Assembly: GCA_012026935.1 (NCBI GenBank) | Contig: VEPI01000036.1 | Coordinates: 44,047-108,046 of the forward strand | Source of the DNA: Melioribacter sp. | GTDB lineage: Bacteria > Bacteroidota > Ignavibacteria > Ignavibacteriales > Melioribacteraceae | Direction of reading: 5' to 3' | Length of the DNA stretch: 64,000 nt | Part shown: positions 8,947-17,648 of the stretch, in pieces | Layout: each line of letters starts with the position of its first letter | Numbering within the stretch: position 1 is the stretch's first letter | Translations under genes and position numbers: made by a program | The notes under the pieces: model-generated | Database searches by the model: none | The model's input: only the letters and a program-made list of their open reading frames with translations | What the model was told of the DNA's origin: nothing

Positions 8947-9737
8947 GCTTCCTAAGCGAAATATTAGAAGTGAAAAAAGAAGAAATAAAAAAACTGAAAG
9001 CGGAACGTACTCTAAATTCTTTCAGTGATGAAAAATATTTCTCAGCACCAACAATGAGTTTGAAAAATTCTCTCAACAGAGAGGACAGGCTCGGTTTAAT
9101 CGCAGAAATTAAAAAAGCAAGTCCGTCAAAAGGTGTGATCAAACCGGATTTTAATCATATAAAAATTGCAGAGACATATTTGAAATTCGGAGCTGATGCG
9201 ATTTCAATTCTTACCGATAAAAACTTTTTCCAGGGCGATATCCGGTACATTAGCGATATCGCCTCAATAAAAACTGTTCCGCTTCTTCGCAAAGATTTTA
9301 TTGTTGATGAGTATCAGATTTACGAAGCAAAAGCTTTTGGCGCCGATGCCGTTTTATTAATTGCCGAAGCATTATCGGCAGTGCAAATAAAAGAACTCTC
9401 ACATGCAGCAGCGGAATGTAATTTGGAAGTTCTATTAGAACTCCATTCAGCATCACAATTAACGAAAATTGATTTCAAAACAAATAACCTTATTGGCATT
9501 AACAATCGCAATCTTGAATCATTTGAATTAAGCTTGAATACTACAATAGAACTTTCAAAAAAAATTCCGCAAGAAGTAATTGTTGTGTCCGAAAGCGGAT
9601 TGTCTTCCGAATCAGCAATAAGAAAATTTTTAAAAACAAACGTAAAAGCAGTTTTAGTCGGCGAGCATTTTATGCAATCAAAAAATATGGAAGAAACTGT
9701 AAATGAATTTTTGCGCTGGTTACAATTTTCAAACTAA
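8943..9737 (+). CDS. trpC: Indole-3-glycerol phosphate synthase (TrpC)
   Basis: 264-residue single-function (beta/alpha)8 barrel that converts CdRP to indole-3-glycerol phosphate. Motifs: LIAEIKKASPSKGVI with the catalytic Lys, LLRKDFIVDEYQIYEAKAFGADAVLLI, NLIGINNRNLESF and SESGLSS. Separate from TrpF, unlike the fused TrpC-TrpF protein of E. coli. Four-base overlap with trpD and 28 bases before trpF. Confidence 0.97.
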   Translation: MSFLSEILEVKKEEIKKLKAERTLNSFSDEKYFSAPTMSLKNSLNREDRLGLIAEIKKASPSKGVIKPDFNHIKIAETYLKFGADAISILTDKNFFQGDIRYISDIASIKTVPLLRKDFIVDEYQIYEAKAFGADAVLLIAEALSAVQIKELSHAAAECNLEVLLELHSASQLTKIDFKTNNLIGINNRNLESFELSLNTTIELSKKIPQEVIVVSESGLSSESAIRKFLKTNVKAVLVGEHFMQSKNMEETVNEFLRWLQFSN

Positions 9738-9765
9738 TTAACACAATTAAGCGGTTAAGAATATT

Positions 9766-10383
9766 ATGAAAGTAAAAATTTGCGGAACAACTAATATTAA
9801 AGATGCCATGCTAAGCGTTGAACTTGGAGCGGATATGCTTGGATTTATTTTTTATTATAAGAGCAAACGCTACATTCAATACAATGTAGCGGAATCAATA
9901 ATCAGACAACTGCCAGACTCTGTTTTGAAAATAGGAGTTTTTGTGAACAGCGCAATAGGAGAAGTAAATTCTGCAGCTGATAAAATTGGTTTATCTGCAG
10001 TTCAACTTCATGGCAATGAAACACCTTCTTATACAAAACAAATTAAAAGACCGGTTATAAAAAGTTTTAGAGTTGGCAGCAAATTTGATTTTACGCTTCT
10101 CGATAAATATGAAAACTGTTCCTTCTTACTCGATAATTTCTCTGAGAAAAAATTTGGCGGTACAGGCAAATCTTTCAATTGGAGTTTGATACCGAAGGAA
10201 TTCAAAAGTAAAATTATTCTTGCGGGAGGAGTTTCATCAAAAAATATTGAAGAAATTTTCGTAAACATTAAACCGTATGCGGTTGATCTCGTTTCTTCAA
10301 TTGAAAAATTTCCGGGCAAGAAGCATGAAGAAAAACTGAAAGAATTTTTTAACACCGTAAATAAGCTGAGGGATAAATGTTGA
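9766..10383 (+). CDS. trpF: Phosphoribosylanthranilate isomerase (TrpF)
   Basis: 205-residue (beta/alpha)8 enzyme that isomerises phosphoribosylanthranilate to CdRP. The N-terminal VKICGTTNIKDA (catalytic Cys near residue 6), LGFIFYYKSKRYI, VQLHGNE and LAGGVSSKNIEE motifs are present, with SSIE near the end where SSGVE is usual. The stop overlaps the start of the following DAHP synthase gene by 7 bases. Confidence 0.95.
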   Translation: MKVKICGTTNIKDAMLSVELGADMLGFIFYYKSKRYIQYNVAESIIRQLPDSVLKIGVFVNSAIGEVNSAADKIGLSAVQLHGNETPSYTKQIKRPVIKSFRVGSKFDFTLLDKYENCSFLLDNFSEKKFGGTGKSFNWSLIPKEFKSKIILAGGVSSKNIEEIFVNIKPYAVDLVSSIEKFPGKKHEEKLKEFFNTVNKLRDKC

Positions 10384-11399
10384 TTCTGATGAACTTAAAT
10401 TCACCACGAGAACATATTAATCAAGTAAAGGAAAAAATAATTTCTTTAGGATGCACTCCGCACGAAATCCCGGGTGATTCCAAACTTGCAATTGGAATAA
10501 CGGGGCCATCGGATAAAGTAGCTAAAGAAGATTTTCAACTTCTACCTTCGGTGGAAGAGGTTGTTCGGGTTTCAAAAAAATATAAACTCGTAAGCCGCGA
10601 AATGAAAAATGATGACACACTAATTAATGTAAACGGAAATATTATTGGCGGAGAAGAATTGTTGATTATAGCCGGACCGTGTTCGGTTGAAAGCCGTGAT
10701 CAAATTTTTGATATAGCAGGACAGTTGAAGGAAATGGGAATAAAGTTTTTACGTGCCGGCGCTTACAAACCGCGATCAAGCCCGTATGCATTTCAAGGAT
10801 TAAAAGAAAAAGGGCTTGAGTATCTCGCAGATGTGAAGAAAGAATTGGGAATGAATATCGTAACGGAAGTATTAAATCAAAACACGATTGAAGCAGTCTG
10901 TAATATTGCAGACGTAATTCAATTAGGCGCGCGCAACATGCAAAACTTCACACTAATTGAAGAAATCGGAAAAACTCAAAAACCGATTTTGCTTAAACGC
11001 GGTATGTCCGCAACTGTTGAAGAACTTCTTCTTAGTGCCGAATATATTGTTTCCCAAAATAATTACAATGTAATTTTATGCGAGCGCGGTATCAGAACAT
11101 TTGAGAATGCTACGCGCAACACTCTTGATCTTAATGCAATCCCGGTTATCAAAAAACATTCTCACTTGCCAATCATTGTAGATCCATCTCACGGAGTTGG
11201 TATTTGGGATAAAATTCCCGCGATGGCCATGGCATCAATTGCTTCCGGCGCTGACGGATTGATTGTGGAGGTTCATCCTAATCCTGAAAAAGCTTTGTCT
11301 GACGGATTCCAATCTCTTAATCCGTCAACTTTTAAATCACTGCTTGCAAAGCTTCAAGAATTAGCTCCGGTTGTAAATAAAAAATTAACTTTGAATTGA
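10377..11399 (+). CDS. aroF: 3-deoxy-7-phosphoheptulonate synthase, type I-beta (DAHP synthase)
   Basis: 340 residues. Condenses PEP and erythrose-4-phosphate, the entry step of the shikimate pathway. Residues 1 to about 75 form the ferredoxin-like regulatory domain known from the Thermotoga-type enzyme; the barrel shows IIAGPCSVESRDQ, RAGAYKPRSSPYAFQG, LLKRGMSATVEE and PIIVDPSHGVG. The ATG at 10377 has GAGGG upstream. Placement inside the trp operon puts the supply of the common precursor under the tryptophan attenuator. The family's N-terminal domain usually senses Tyr or Phe; the effector here cannot be read from the sequence. Confidence 0.95.
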   Translation: MLILMNLNSPREHINQVKEKIISLGCTPHEIPGDSKLAIGITGPSDKVAKEDFQLLPSVEEVVRVSKKYKLVSREMKNDDTLINVNGNIIGGEELLIIAGPCSVESRDQIFDIAGQLKEMGIKFLRAGAYKPRSSPYAFQGLKEKGLEYLADVKKELGMNIVTEVLNQNTIEAVCNIADVIQLGARNMQNFTLIEEIGKTQKPILLKRGMSATVEELLLSAEYIVSQNNYNVILCERGIRTFENATRNTLDLNAIPVIKKHSHLPIIVDPSHGVGIWDKIPAMAMASIASGADGLIVEVHPNPEKALSDGFQSLNPSTFKSLLAKLQELAPVVNKKLTLN

Positions 11400-11405
11400 G
11401 CGAAC

Positions 11406-12599
11406 ATGAAAACAAATTATAATTATCCGGACAAGAACGGAAAATTTGGTCAGTACGGCGGAAGATTTGTTCCGGAAACACTTCTCCCCGCTTTGTATGA
11501 ACTTGATCAGTGCTATCAAGAAATTAAAAACGATTCTTCATTTATATCTGAATATGAAAAACTTCAAAAAGAATATAACGGAAGACCGACTCCGTTAACT
11601 TTTGCAGATCGCTTGACGGAACATTTTGGAACCGCAAAAATTTATTTAAAGCGTGAAGATCTTTGTCATACCGGCGCTCATAAATTGAACAATGCAATCG
11701 GACAAATATTAATTGCAAAGCGGCTTGGCAAAAAAAGAATTATTGCCGAAACCGGCGCCGGACAACATGGTGTTGCGGTTGCTACAGTCTGCGCAAAGTT
11801 TGGTTTGCAGTGTATAGTTTATATGGGCGAAACGGATATTATGCGGCAAAAACCAAATGTGTTTAGAATGCAACTTCTTGGCTCAGAAGTTCGTCCGGTA
11901 AATTCCGGAAGCAAAACTTTGAAGGACGCAACTAACGAAGCGATCCGCGACTGGGTTACAAATGTTAAAGACACTCATTACATAATCGGTTCCGTAGTCG
12001 GTCCTCATCCTTATCCAATGATCGTCCGGGATTTTCAATCAATCATCGGCATAGAAACGAAAGAGCAAATAATGAAAGCTGAAGGAAGACTGCCGGATGA
12101 TATTATTGCATGCGTAGGCGGCGGTTCGAATGCCATTGGAATTTTTTATCCGTTCATTAATGATGAAAAAGTAAATTTAATTGGTGTTGAAGCGGAAGGT
12201 TTAGGAATTGAAACCGGAAAACATTGTGCAACACTCAGCGTTGGTGAACCTGGAATTTTTCATGGAATGAAAACTTACCTTTTGCAAAACAGTGATGGAC
12301 AAGTTGAAGAAGTTCATTCTATTTCTGCCGGGTTGGATTATCCGGGAGTTGGTCCCGAACATTCTTTGTTAAAAGATATCTCGCGCGTAAAATATTTTTC
12401 TATCAAGGATGATGAAGCACTAAAAGGTGTTGATCTTTTAACACGGCTCGAAGGAATACTTCCGGCACTTGAATCTGCACATGCAATTGCCTTTCTTAAA
12501 AAATTGATGCCGGAAAAAAACAAAAACGAAATAGTAATTGTAAATGTGAGCGGCAGAGGCGATAAAGATTTGGCAACAATAATAAATCATTTAGGTTAA
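11406..12599 (+). CDS. trpB: Tryptophan synthase beta chain (TrpB)
   Basis: 397-residue PLP enzyme (TrpB1 type) that condenses indole with serine. The PLP lysine is Lys93 in GAHKLNNA, catalytic Glu115 lies in AETGAGQHG, and the phosphate-binding GGGSNAIG and the [12 protein letters not shown] segment are intact. Start SD-like GAGCGAAC is weak, 6 bases after the aroF stop. It is separated from trpA by 123 bases holding two hairpin repeats, the only sizable gap in the operon. Confidence 0.98.
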   Translation: MKTNYNYPDKNGKFGQYGGRFVPETLLPALYELDQCYQEIKNDSSFISEYEKLQKEYNGRPTPLTFADRLTEHFGTAKIYLKREDLCHTGAHKLNNAIGQILIAKRLGKKRIIAETGAGQHGVAVATVCAKFGLQCIVYMGETDIMRQKPNVFRMQLLGSEVRPVNSGSKTLKDATNEAIRDWVTNVKDTHYIIGSVVGPHPYPMIVRDFQSIIGIETKEQIMKAEGRLPDDIIACVGGGSNAIGIFYPFINDEKVNLIGVEAEGLGIETGKHCATLSVGEPGIFHGMKTYLLQNSDGQVEEVHSISAGLDYPGVGPEHSLLKDISRVKYFSIKDDEALKGVDLLTRLEGILPALESAHAIAFLKKLMPEKNKNEIVIVNVSGRGDKDLATIINHLG

Positions 12600-12610
12600 T
12601 TGTACTTTTC

Positions 12611-12681
12611 AAGTCATCTTGAGCTTGTCGAAAGATGACTTGCACAATTTTATCGTCATACCTCGACAAGCTCGGTATGAC
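12611..12681. repeat. Pair of inverted palindromic repeats with complementary loops
   Basis: Two hairpins in the trpB-trpA gap. The first has a perfect 10 bp stem (AAGTCATCTT, 12611-12620, with 12632-12641) and loop GAGCTTGTCGA. The second has an 8 bp stem (GTCATACC, 12655-12662, with 12674-12681) and loop TCGACAAGCTC, the exact reverse complement of the first loop. The stems share only GTCAT. The conserved core and divergent self-complementary stems resemble dispersed REP-like elements. Confidence 0.8.
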
Positions 12682-12722
12682 AAACGAAAAGAATTTTATT
12701 TATTATTTCTATGGAATAAAAA

Positions 12723-13505
12723 ATGAGTTTTATAAAAAATTATATCGAGGGGATAAATAACAATGCAAGAAAAGTATTATCAATTTTTCTTACGGCGGGA
12801 TTCCCGAATAAAAATAATTTTGTTGATTTGGCAAAACGAGTTTTTGATTCCGGTGCAGATATGATTGAACTTGGAATTCCTTTCAGCGATCCTCTTGCTG
12901 ATGGACCAATAATTCAAGCATCTTCAAAAATTGCGTTGGATAATGGAATAAAGCTAAAAGACGTCTTCAGTTTTTCAGAGGCAATCACAAGCGGGACAGA
13001 TAAACCGGTGATATTAATGGGCTATGCCAACCCAATCAGAAAATATGGAATTGAAAATTTTTTCCGGGACGCAAACAGTTGCGGAGTAAAAGGATTGATC
13101 ATTCCTGATGTGCCGCTTGAAGAATATGATTTTTTCTTTGAGAGCAGTACGCATAGTATAGATGTAATTTTACTTACAACTCCCGCTTCTTCTAAAGAGC
13201 GGATAAAAGCAATTGATGAAAAAAGCAGTGGGTTTGTTTATTGCGTAAGTATAACCGGTACTACAGGAGTAAAAGAGAATTTTTCCGACGAGGTTATAAG
13301 TAATATCAGCCGTACCAGATCGCTTATCAAAAAAAATAAAATGTTGATTGGGTTTGGTGTTTCCAAACCGGAAGATGTAAAAACTTTTTCACCTTATTGT
13401 GATGGAGTTATTGTAGGAAGTGCTGTTATAAAATCTCTGCTTAACAATGATAATTATGATACGACTTTAAGATTAATTTCACAGTTAAGTCAGGCGTGTG
13501 AATAA
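12723..13505 (+). CDS. trpA: Tryptophan synthase alpha chain (TrpA)
   Basis: 260-residue (beta/alpha)8 subunit that cleaves indole-3-glycerol phosphate and channels indole to TrpB. Shows DMIELGIPFSDPLADGPIIQ (catalytic Glu near 46 and Asp near 57), GLIIPDVPLEE, YCVSITGTTGVK and GFGVSKPEDV. Last gene of the trp operon; beyond it are only palindromic repeats and a convergent gene. SD is weak (GGAATAAAAA). Confidence 0.97.
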   Translation: MSFIKNYIEGINNNARKVLSIFLTAGFPNKNNFVDLAKRVFDSGADMIELGIPFSDPLADGPIIQASSKIALDNGIKLKDVFSFSEAITSGTDKPVILMGYANPIRKYGIENFFRDANSCGVKGLIIPDVPLEEYDFFFESSTHSIDVILLTTPASSKERIKAIDEKSSGFVYCVSITGTTGVKENFSDEVISNISRTRSLIKKNKMLIGFGVSKPEDVKTFSPYCDGVIVGSAVIKSLLNNDNYDTTLRLISQLSQACE

Positions 13506-13591
13506 CAAAACTGTATTTTCGTACTAATGTTGTATCGGATATCTTTTTTATGGTTGTCAAGGTAACTGTCCTTTATTCAGATTTACGTGGA

Positions 13592-13667
13592 GAGACGGGA
13601 TACATCCCGTCTCGCTTGTTATTGAGACGCCACACTTCAGTAATTCAGTGCAGGTGTATGGCGTCTC
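13592..13667. repeat. Tandem palindromic repeats between convergent genes
   Basis: Two hairpins that both begin GAGACG and end CGTCTC. The first is GAGACGGGAT (13592-13601) with ATCCCGTCTC (13604-13613) and a two-base loop. The second is GAGACGCCA (13624-13632) with TGGCGTCTC (13659-13667), plus an inner CAC/GTG pairing (13633-13635 with 13654-13656). They lie between the trpA stop and the stop of the convergent dsbD-like gene and could also act as a bidirectional transcription stop, although no T-run follows. Confidence 0.7.
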
Positions 13668-13671
13668 TACA

Positions 13672-15504
13672 TTATTCAACCGGAGAAATAATTTTCAAAA
13701 ATTCTCCAGCGTTTACAAATCCAGATAAGCGTTTAACCTCAGAGCCTTTCGCATCAATTATTAAAACCGTAGGCATTCCAACAACCTTAAATTTTTTCCT
13801 TAACGAATCATTCTCATCAGTGGTTTTTGTCATATCAACTTTATACTTGGAAAATCTTTCCAGTTCTTTTATAACTTTTGTGTTTGAAAATGTAATTGCA
13901 TCTAACTCTTTACAGGGAATGCACCAATCAGCATAAAAATCTATTACCATTCTTTCATTGTTCTTGAGAGATGATTCATATTTTATCTCGCTGAACTTTT
14001 GCCACTCAGGTGAAATAGTTTTTGATGGTATCAATGCATAAACTGATAATGCTATAACTAATAATGAAAATACTGTTTTGAATATTCTAAATCCTTTTAC
14101 ATTGTTTGCAGTCTTATCTAAAAAGAGAAGTATGATTGCAGTTATAAATCCGAATATTGGCAATGTATAACCGGAAATATTTTTTGGCAGAAGAGGATTT
14201 ACAAAATAAATTGCCATACTTAAAAGCAAGAATCCAAAAATATGTTTTACTCCTTCCATCCATAAGCCGGCACGCGGTAAATTTTTTATCTTTCCGGAGA
14301 AAAGTGCTAAAATTAAATACGGTGTTCCTAATCCCATTGCCATTACAAAAAACATTATGAATCCATAGAACGGATCTCCTTTAGCTGCAACATAGGTTAC
14401 CAATCCGAGTAAGAAAGGACCGATGCACGGTGCAGCGACAATTCCCATTGTTAAACCCATAAAGAAAGCTCCAAACGCTCCACCCTTTGCACCGCCTGCT
14501 CTCATTACCCAGCTATCTGGAAGTTTGAATTCATAAACTCCAAATTGGCTTAGTGCTAATGCGATAAATATCAACCCAAGTACAATTATCACAATCGGAT
14601 TTTGAAGTAGAGTTCCAAACACAGCACCGCTTAAAGATGTAACAACTCCAACAACAGAATATGTTAAAGCCATTCCGAGTACATAAAGTATTCCAAGTAG
14701 AAACAAACGGCTCGTTTTACCTTCTGCTTGTCCGCCGAAATATCCAATCGTAATCGGTATTAGCGGATAAACACACGGTGTAAGATTTAGAGCGAGTCCA
14801 GCAAGAAATACAAATATCAAACTTAAAAACAATCCACTTTTCTCTAATGTTGATGCAATTGAATTATCATTTTGTTTTTCAACTTTGAGAAATGCATTTT
14901 GTTTTTGAGGTTTGGGTGGAGCAACTCCTTCGTTTGATTGAGTTTTTATTTCTTGAGGAGTTATTTGATCAGTTTGGTTTTGCCTAACTTCATTTTTCGG
15001 TTCAGTTTTTGACTGACGTTCTTCTCCACCTGTAACCTCTATTACAAGTTCTGCGGTTATTGACGTTGGCGGCATACATGTTTGATCGTTACATCCTTGA
15101 TAACCGAATTGAATTGGAATTTTATATTTACCGCTTGCTGTCGTTTTACTTGTTGTAAATGTTAGTTCAATTTTAATATCATTCTCAAAAACCGAAACCG
15201 GTTTTTCAGAAATGGCAAGTTTACGTTCATCCGGCTTTGGATAAACAATTTTTGAAACCGGGAAAGATTTGTTGCCGGATTTTATTGTAGTTGGAATTAG
15301 AAACTCATCATTCGGTTTGTCGGAATTTATGTGCCAGCCGTTTTGTATAGATGCATTGAGTAATACTTTTAATTCAGTGCCGGCTTTAACTTTTAAATTA
15401 TTCTTTTCAAGTTTAACTGTAACTAACTGTGATTGTGCAAAGGAAACACAAAAAGAAATGACAACCAAAAACATAATCTGTGAGATACTATTTCTTAACT
15501 TCAT
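13672..15504 (-). CDS. dsbD: Thiol:disulfide interchange protein, DsbD family
   Basis: 610 residues from the ATG at 15502-15504, preceded by GGAGAAAG; an in-frame ATG 15 bases upstream is less well placed. Order: signal peptide (about 1-25), DsbD alpha-type periplasmic domain with GYQGCNDQTCMPPTSI, a low-complexity Gln/Lys/Pro linker (about 165-215), a CcdA-like domain of about eight membrane segments containing LTPCVYPLIPITIG and APCIGPFLLG, and a C-terminal thioredoxin domain with DWCIPC. The protein carries electrons from cytoplasmic thioredoxin to periplasmic thiol proteins. The TlpA-like protein encoded just upstream is a plausible partner. Confidence 0.95.
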   Translation of the reverse strand: MKLRNSISQIMFLVVISFCVSFAQSQLVTVKLEKNNLKVKAGTELKVLLNASIQNGWHINSDKPNDEFLIPTTIKSGNKSFPVSKIVYPKPDERKLAISEKPVSVFENDIKIELTFTTSKTTASGKYKIPIQFGYQGCNDQTCMPPTSITAELVIEVTGGEERQSKTEPKNEVRQNQTDQITPQEIKTQSNEGVAPPKPQKQNAFLKVEKQNDNSIASTLEKSGLFLSLIFVFLAGLALNLTPCVYPLIPITIGYFGGQAEGKTSRLFLLGILYVLGMALTYSVVGVVTSLSGAVFGTLLQNPIVIIVLGLIFIALALSQFGVYEFKLPDSWVMRAGGAKGGAFGAFFMGLTMGIVAAPCIGPFLLGLVTYVAAKGDPFYGFIMFFVMAMGLGTPYLILALFSGKIKNLPRAGLWMEGVKHIFGFLLLSMAIYFVNPLLPKNISGYTLPIFGFITAIILLFLDKTANNVKGFRIFKTVFSLLVIALSVYALIPSKTISPEWQKFSEIKYESSLKNNERMVIDFYADWCIPCKELDAITFSNTKVIKELERFSKYKVDMTKTTDENDSLRKKFKVVGMPTVLIIDAKGSEVKRLSGFVNAGEFLKIISPVE

Positions 15505-15569
15505 TCTTTCTCCAAACATTTTTTCTATATATAAGACAATATTTTTTGCTTAAACCACTATCACTGTGT

Positions 15570-15605
15570 AAAAAACCTCTCCAAAGTAGATAAACTTCGG
15601 AGAGG
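15570..15605 (-). terminator. Rho-independent terminator downstream of the TlpA-like gene
   Basis: On the minus strand an 11 bp stem, CCTCTCCGAAG with CTTTGGAGAGG (one G-U pair; plus-strand 15595-15605 and 15576-15586), 8-base loop, followed by six T (15575-15570). It separates the 15680-17581 gene from the dsbD-like gene. Confidence 0.85.
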
Positions 15606-15613
15606 CACAAGAG

Positions 15614-15674
15614 GAGGCATTACCTATGCATCGAATAATTGAGAATCCTTTCAACCCAAAAGGAGTAGTGCCTC
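15614..15674 (-). other. Unassigned hairpin between TlpA-like gene and its terminator
   Basis: GAGGCATTACC (15614-15624) and GGAGTAGTGCCTC (15662-15674) can pair with one G-U and one bulge, enclosing 37 bases. With the terminator at 15570-15605 this gives about 100 bases of structured RNA after the TlpA-like stop. No known riboswitch is recognised. Confidence 0.5.
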
Positions 15675-15679
15675 TAAAA

Positions 15680-17581
15680 TTATTTTATAAGATTAATTAC
15701 GGTATCAATTTCTTCAAGCATTGTTGCTAAATCTGCACCGGTTGATTTATATCGCATCTTTCCTTCTTTATCAATAAATATTTTTGTTGGAATAGCCATA
15801 ACTTCATACTGTGCAGTTATTTTACCATCCGGATCAATTATGCAATGGAATGGATATTTATTTTCTTTGAGATACTTTGAAGCATTTTCTCCCGGTTCAC
15901 CGGATTTTTCCCATGTATTAACAAACAAGAATTCGACATTATTATTATCTGAATATTTTTCTAGAGTTTTCTTCATTAACGGAAAAGATGCTTTGCATGG
16001 ACCGCACCACGTTGCCCAGAAATCCAAAATTACAATTTTCCCTTTTAGGTCAGATAAGGATACTTTTTTACCATCAAGATCGGTTAATGCAAAAGCTGGG
16101 GCGGATTTTTCTACCAAAGAAGATTTTATTTTTTCCTTAAACTTTGTTAAAAACTTTTCTTTAATAGCCGAAAGATATTTTTCATAACCGTCTTCCGATC
16201 CTTTAACTTTGGTATAAGCAATCTTGTGTGCTGCTAATAACTCTTCCAGAACTTTTCCGCTTGAAATCATCTCATCAATTATCTTCAAACCTTCTTCTGC
16301 TCTATCATTCTCTACAAGAAGTCTTGCATACAACTGCTTAAGTTCAGTACTGAAATTACTTAGTTTAAATCCTTCTTCTGCAATTTTAAGAGCTTCTTTG
16401 GAACTTTTGGTTTTTTCATATACTTTGGTTGCAGTTACATAAGAACTACCGGAAGAAAATTCTTTTGTCATATATCCATATTGACTTGCAGTTAACCAAT
16501 TGGGATTTGGTTTAGTTGAGTTAATTAATTTTTTGGCAAGCTTAAGAGATATCTCGTTGAGTTGTTCTGTAAAAGACATATCCCTGCCATTCGTTAAGCA
16601 TATTCCTGCTGCCAGGGCAAATGATCCATATTGCCATGTCCATTTCTCATCATCAAATTCAACATTCATACTTTTAAGATATTCTTTAGCTTCGTTAAGT
16701 TTTCCTTGTCTGCATTGTTCTATCAATATATTGGTTTCCAAATTATAACGACTTTCACTTTTGGGAAATTTATTTGTGAATTCTTTTAACAAAGCTTTTG
16801 CTTTTTCAATATCTGACAAGTTTTTGTAAACATTATTGTTTTCTTCTCTCTCAATTAATGCACCAGTTGGATATTTCTTTGCGACTAAGTCACGATATTG
16901 TTTTGATTTTTGTTCGTCTTTCAAAATACTGAAGTAAACATTTTGTAAGCCCATCAATTGTTTTTCGTCCAGCGATTCTTTTCCTTTCTCAATCTTCGCT
17001 AAAACTTTCTTTATCAAGCTGTTTGCGTTTTTATTTTCTTGAGAATTTATAATATCGCAATATTGCCAGATATAATACTTAACAAGAGGAGGATTCTCCG
17101 TAAACTCTTCTTTATATAACTTGTATGCACTTTTAAGATCCGCTTTGTCATTTACAACACCTTGATAACCAACAATGTAAGCGCTAGCGGCTTTTGTTCC
17201 TTTCAAGAGCTTTCCGCCTTTATCATACAATTGAATCGGAAAAGTTTTTTGCATTACTTGATTACCAAACTCTCTTTCAGCAGCAATAAATTTTATTCCG
17301 AGCGCTTGAGATGTATCGGGTATTTGGTATTTGTACTGCCAAAGGTTTCCTTCTTTCTTCATCCAGTATTCTTCAGCATTAAGAATACCATTCTTAACTG
17401 AGTAAATAATTACAGATGCCTCTTTATTTTCTAAATTAGTACCATCAGGAGAAAATTGTAGAGATATTGCATCGCCTGGTTTTGGTTTCTCTGGTGTAAA
17501 TATAAAATTTTTATCTTGAGCCAAACTTAATGCTGCAGTGAATAAAACAACAAATAAGATCAGGTTAATATTCCTTTTCAT
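15680..17581 (-). CDS. Secreted TlpA/ResA-like thioredoxin protein with long N-terminal helical region
   Basis: 633 residues. Signal peptide MKRNINLILFVVLFTAALSLAQ, then an N-terminal beta-rich segment, about 350 residues of helical TPR-like sequence, and a C-terminal thioredoxin-fold domain (about 490-633) with LKGKIVILDFWATWCGPCKASFP and the cis-Pro segment EVMAIPTKIFID. Such proteins are periplasmic reductases or oxidoreductases in Bacteroidota, often encoded near TonB receptors. It follows the TonB-dependent receptor gene on the same strand but a strong terminator lies between them. The WCGPC site is intact. The substrate is unknown; electrons may come from the neighbouring DsbD-like protein. 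Confidence 0.88.
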   Translation of the reverse strand: MKRNINLILFVVLFTAALSLAQDKNFIFTPEKPKPGDAISLQFSPDGTNLENKEASVIIYSVKNGILNAEEYWMKKEGNLWQYKYQIPDTSQALGIKFIAAEREFGNQVMQKTFPIQLYDKGGKLLKGTKAASAYIVGYQGVVNDKADLKSAYKLYKEEFTENPPLVKYYIWQYCDIINSQENKNANSLIKKVLAKIEKGKESLDEKQLMGLQNVYFSILKDEQKSKQYRDLVAKKYPTGALIEREENNNVYKNLSDIEKAKALLKEFTNKFPKSESRYNLETNILIEQCRQGKLNEAKEYLKSMNVEFDDEKWTWQYGSFALAAGICLTNGRDMSFTEQLNEISLKLAKKLINSTKPNPNWLTASQYGYMTKEFSSGSSYVTATKVYEKTKSSKEALKIAEEGFKLSNFSTELKQLYARLLVENDRAEEGLKIIDEMISSGKVLEELLAAHKIAYTKVKGSEDGYEKYLSAIKEKFLTKFKEKIKSSLVEKSAPAFALTDLDGKKVSLSDLKGKIVILDFWATWCGPCKASFPLMKKTLEKYSDNNNVEFLFVNTWEKSGEPGENASKYLKENKYPFHCIIDPDGKITAQYEVMAIPTKIFIDKEGKMRYKSTGADLATMLEEIDTVINLIK

Positions 17582-17602
17582 AATATTTCCTTTGTAAGTG
17601 TT

Positions 17603-17639
17603 AAAAAATTATCCCGCTATAACAGCGGGATAATTTTTT
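17603..17639 (-). terminator. Terminator of the TonB-dependent receptor gene
   Basis: Long stem AATTATCCCGCT with AGCGGGATAATT (17606-17617 and 17624-17635) and loop ATAACA, flanked by A-runs and T-runs on both strands, so it can act in both directions. It lies 10 bases after the receptor stop codon at 17649. Confidence 0.9.
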
Positions 17640-17648
17640 GTGTATGAA

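Noticed and set aside
13550-13936. 128-codon plus-strand frame
   Set aside because: It runs through the palindromic repeats and then antisense to the dsbD-like gene; no family features.
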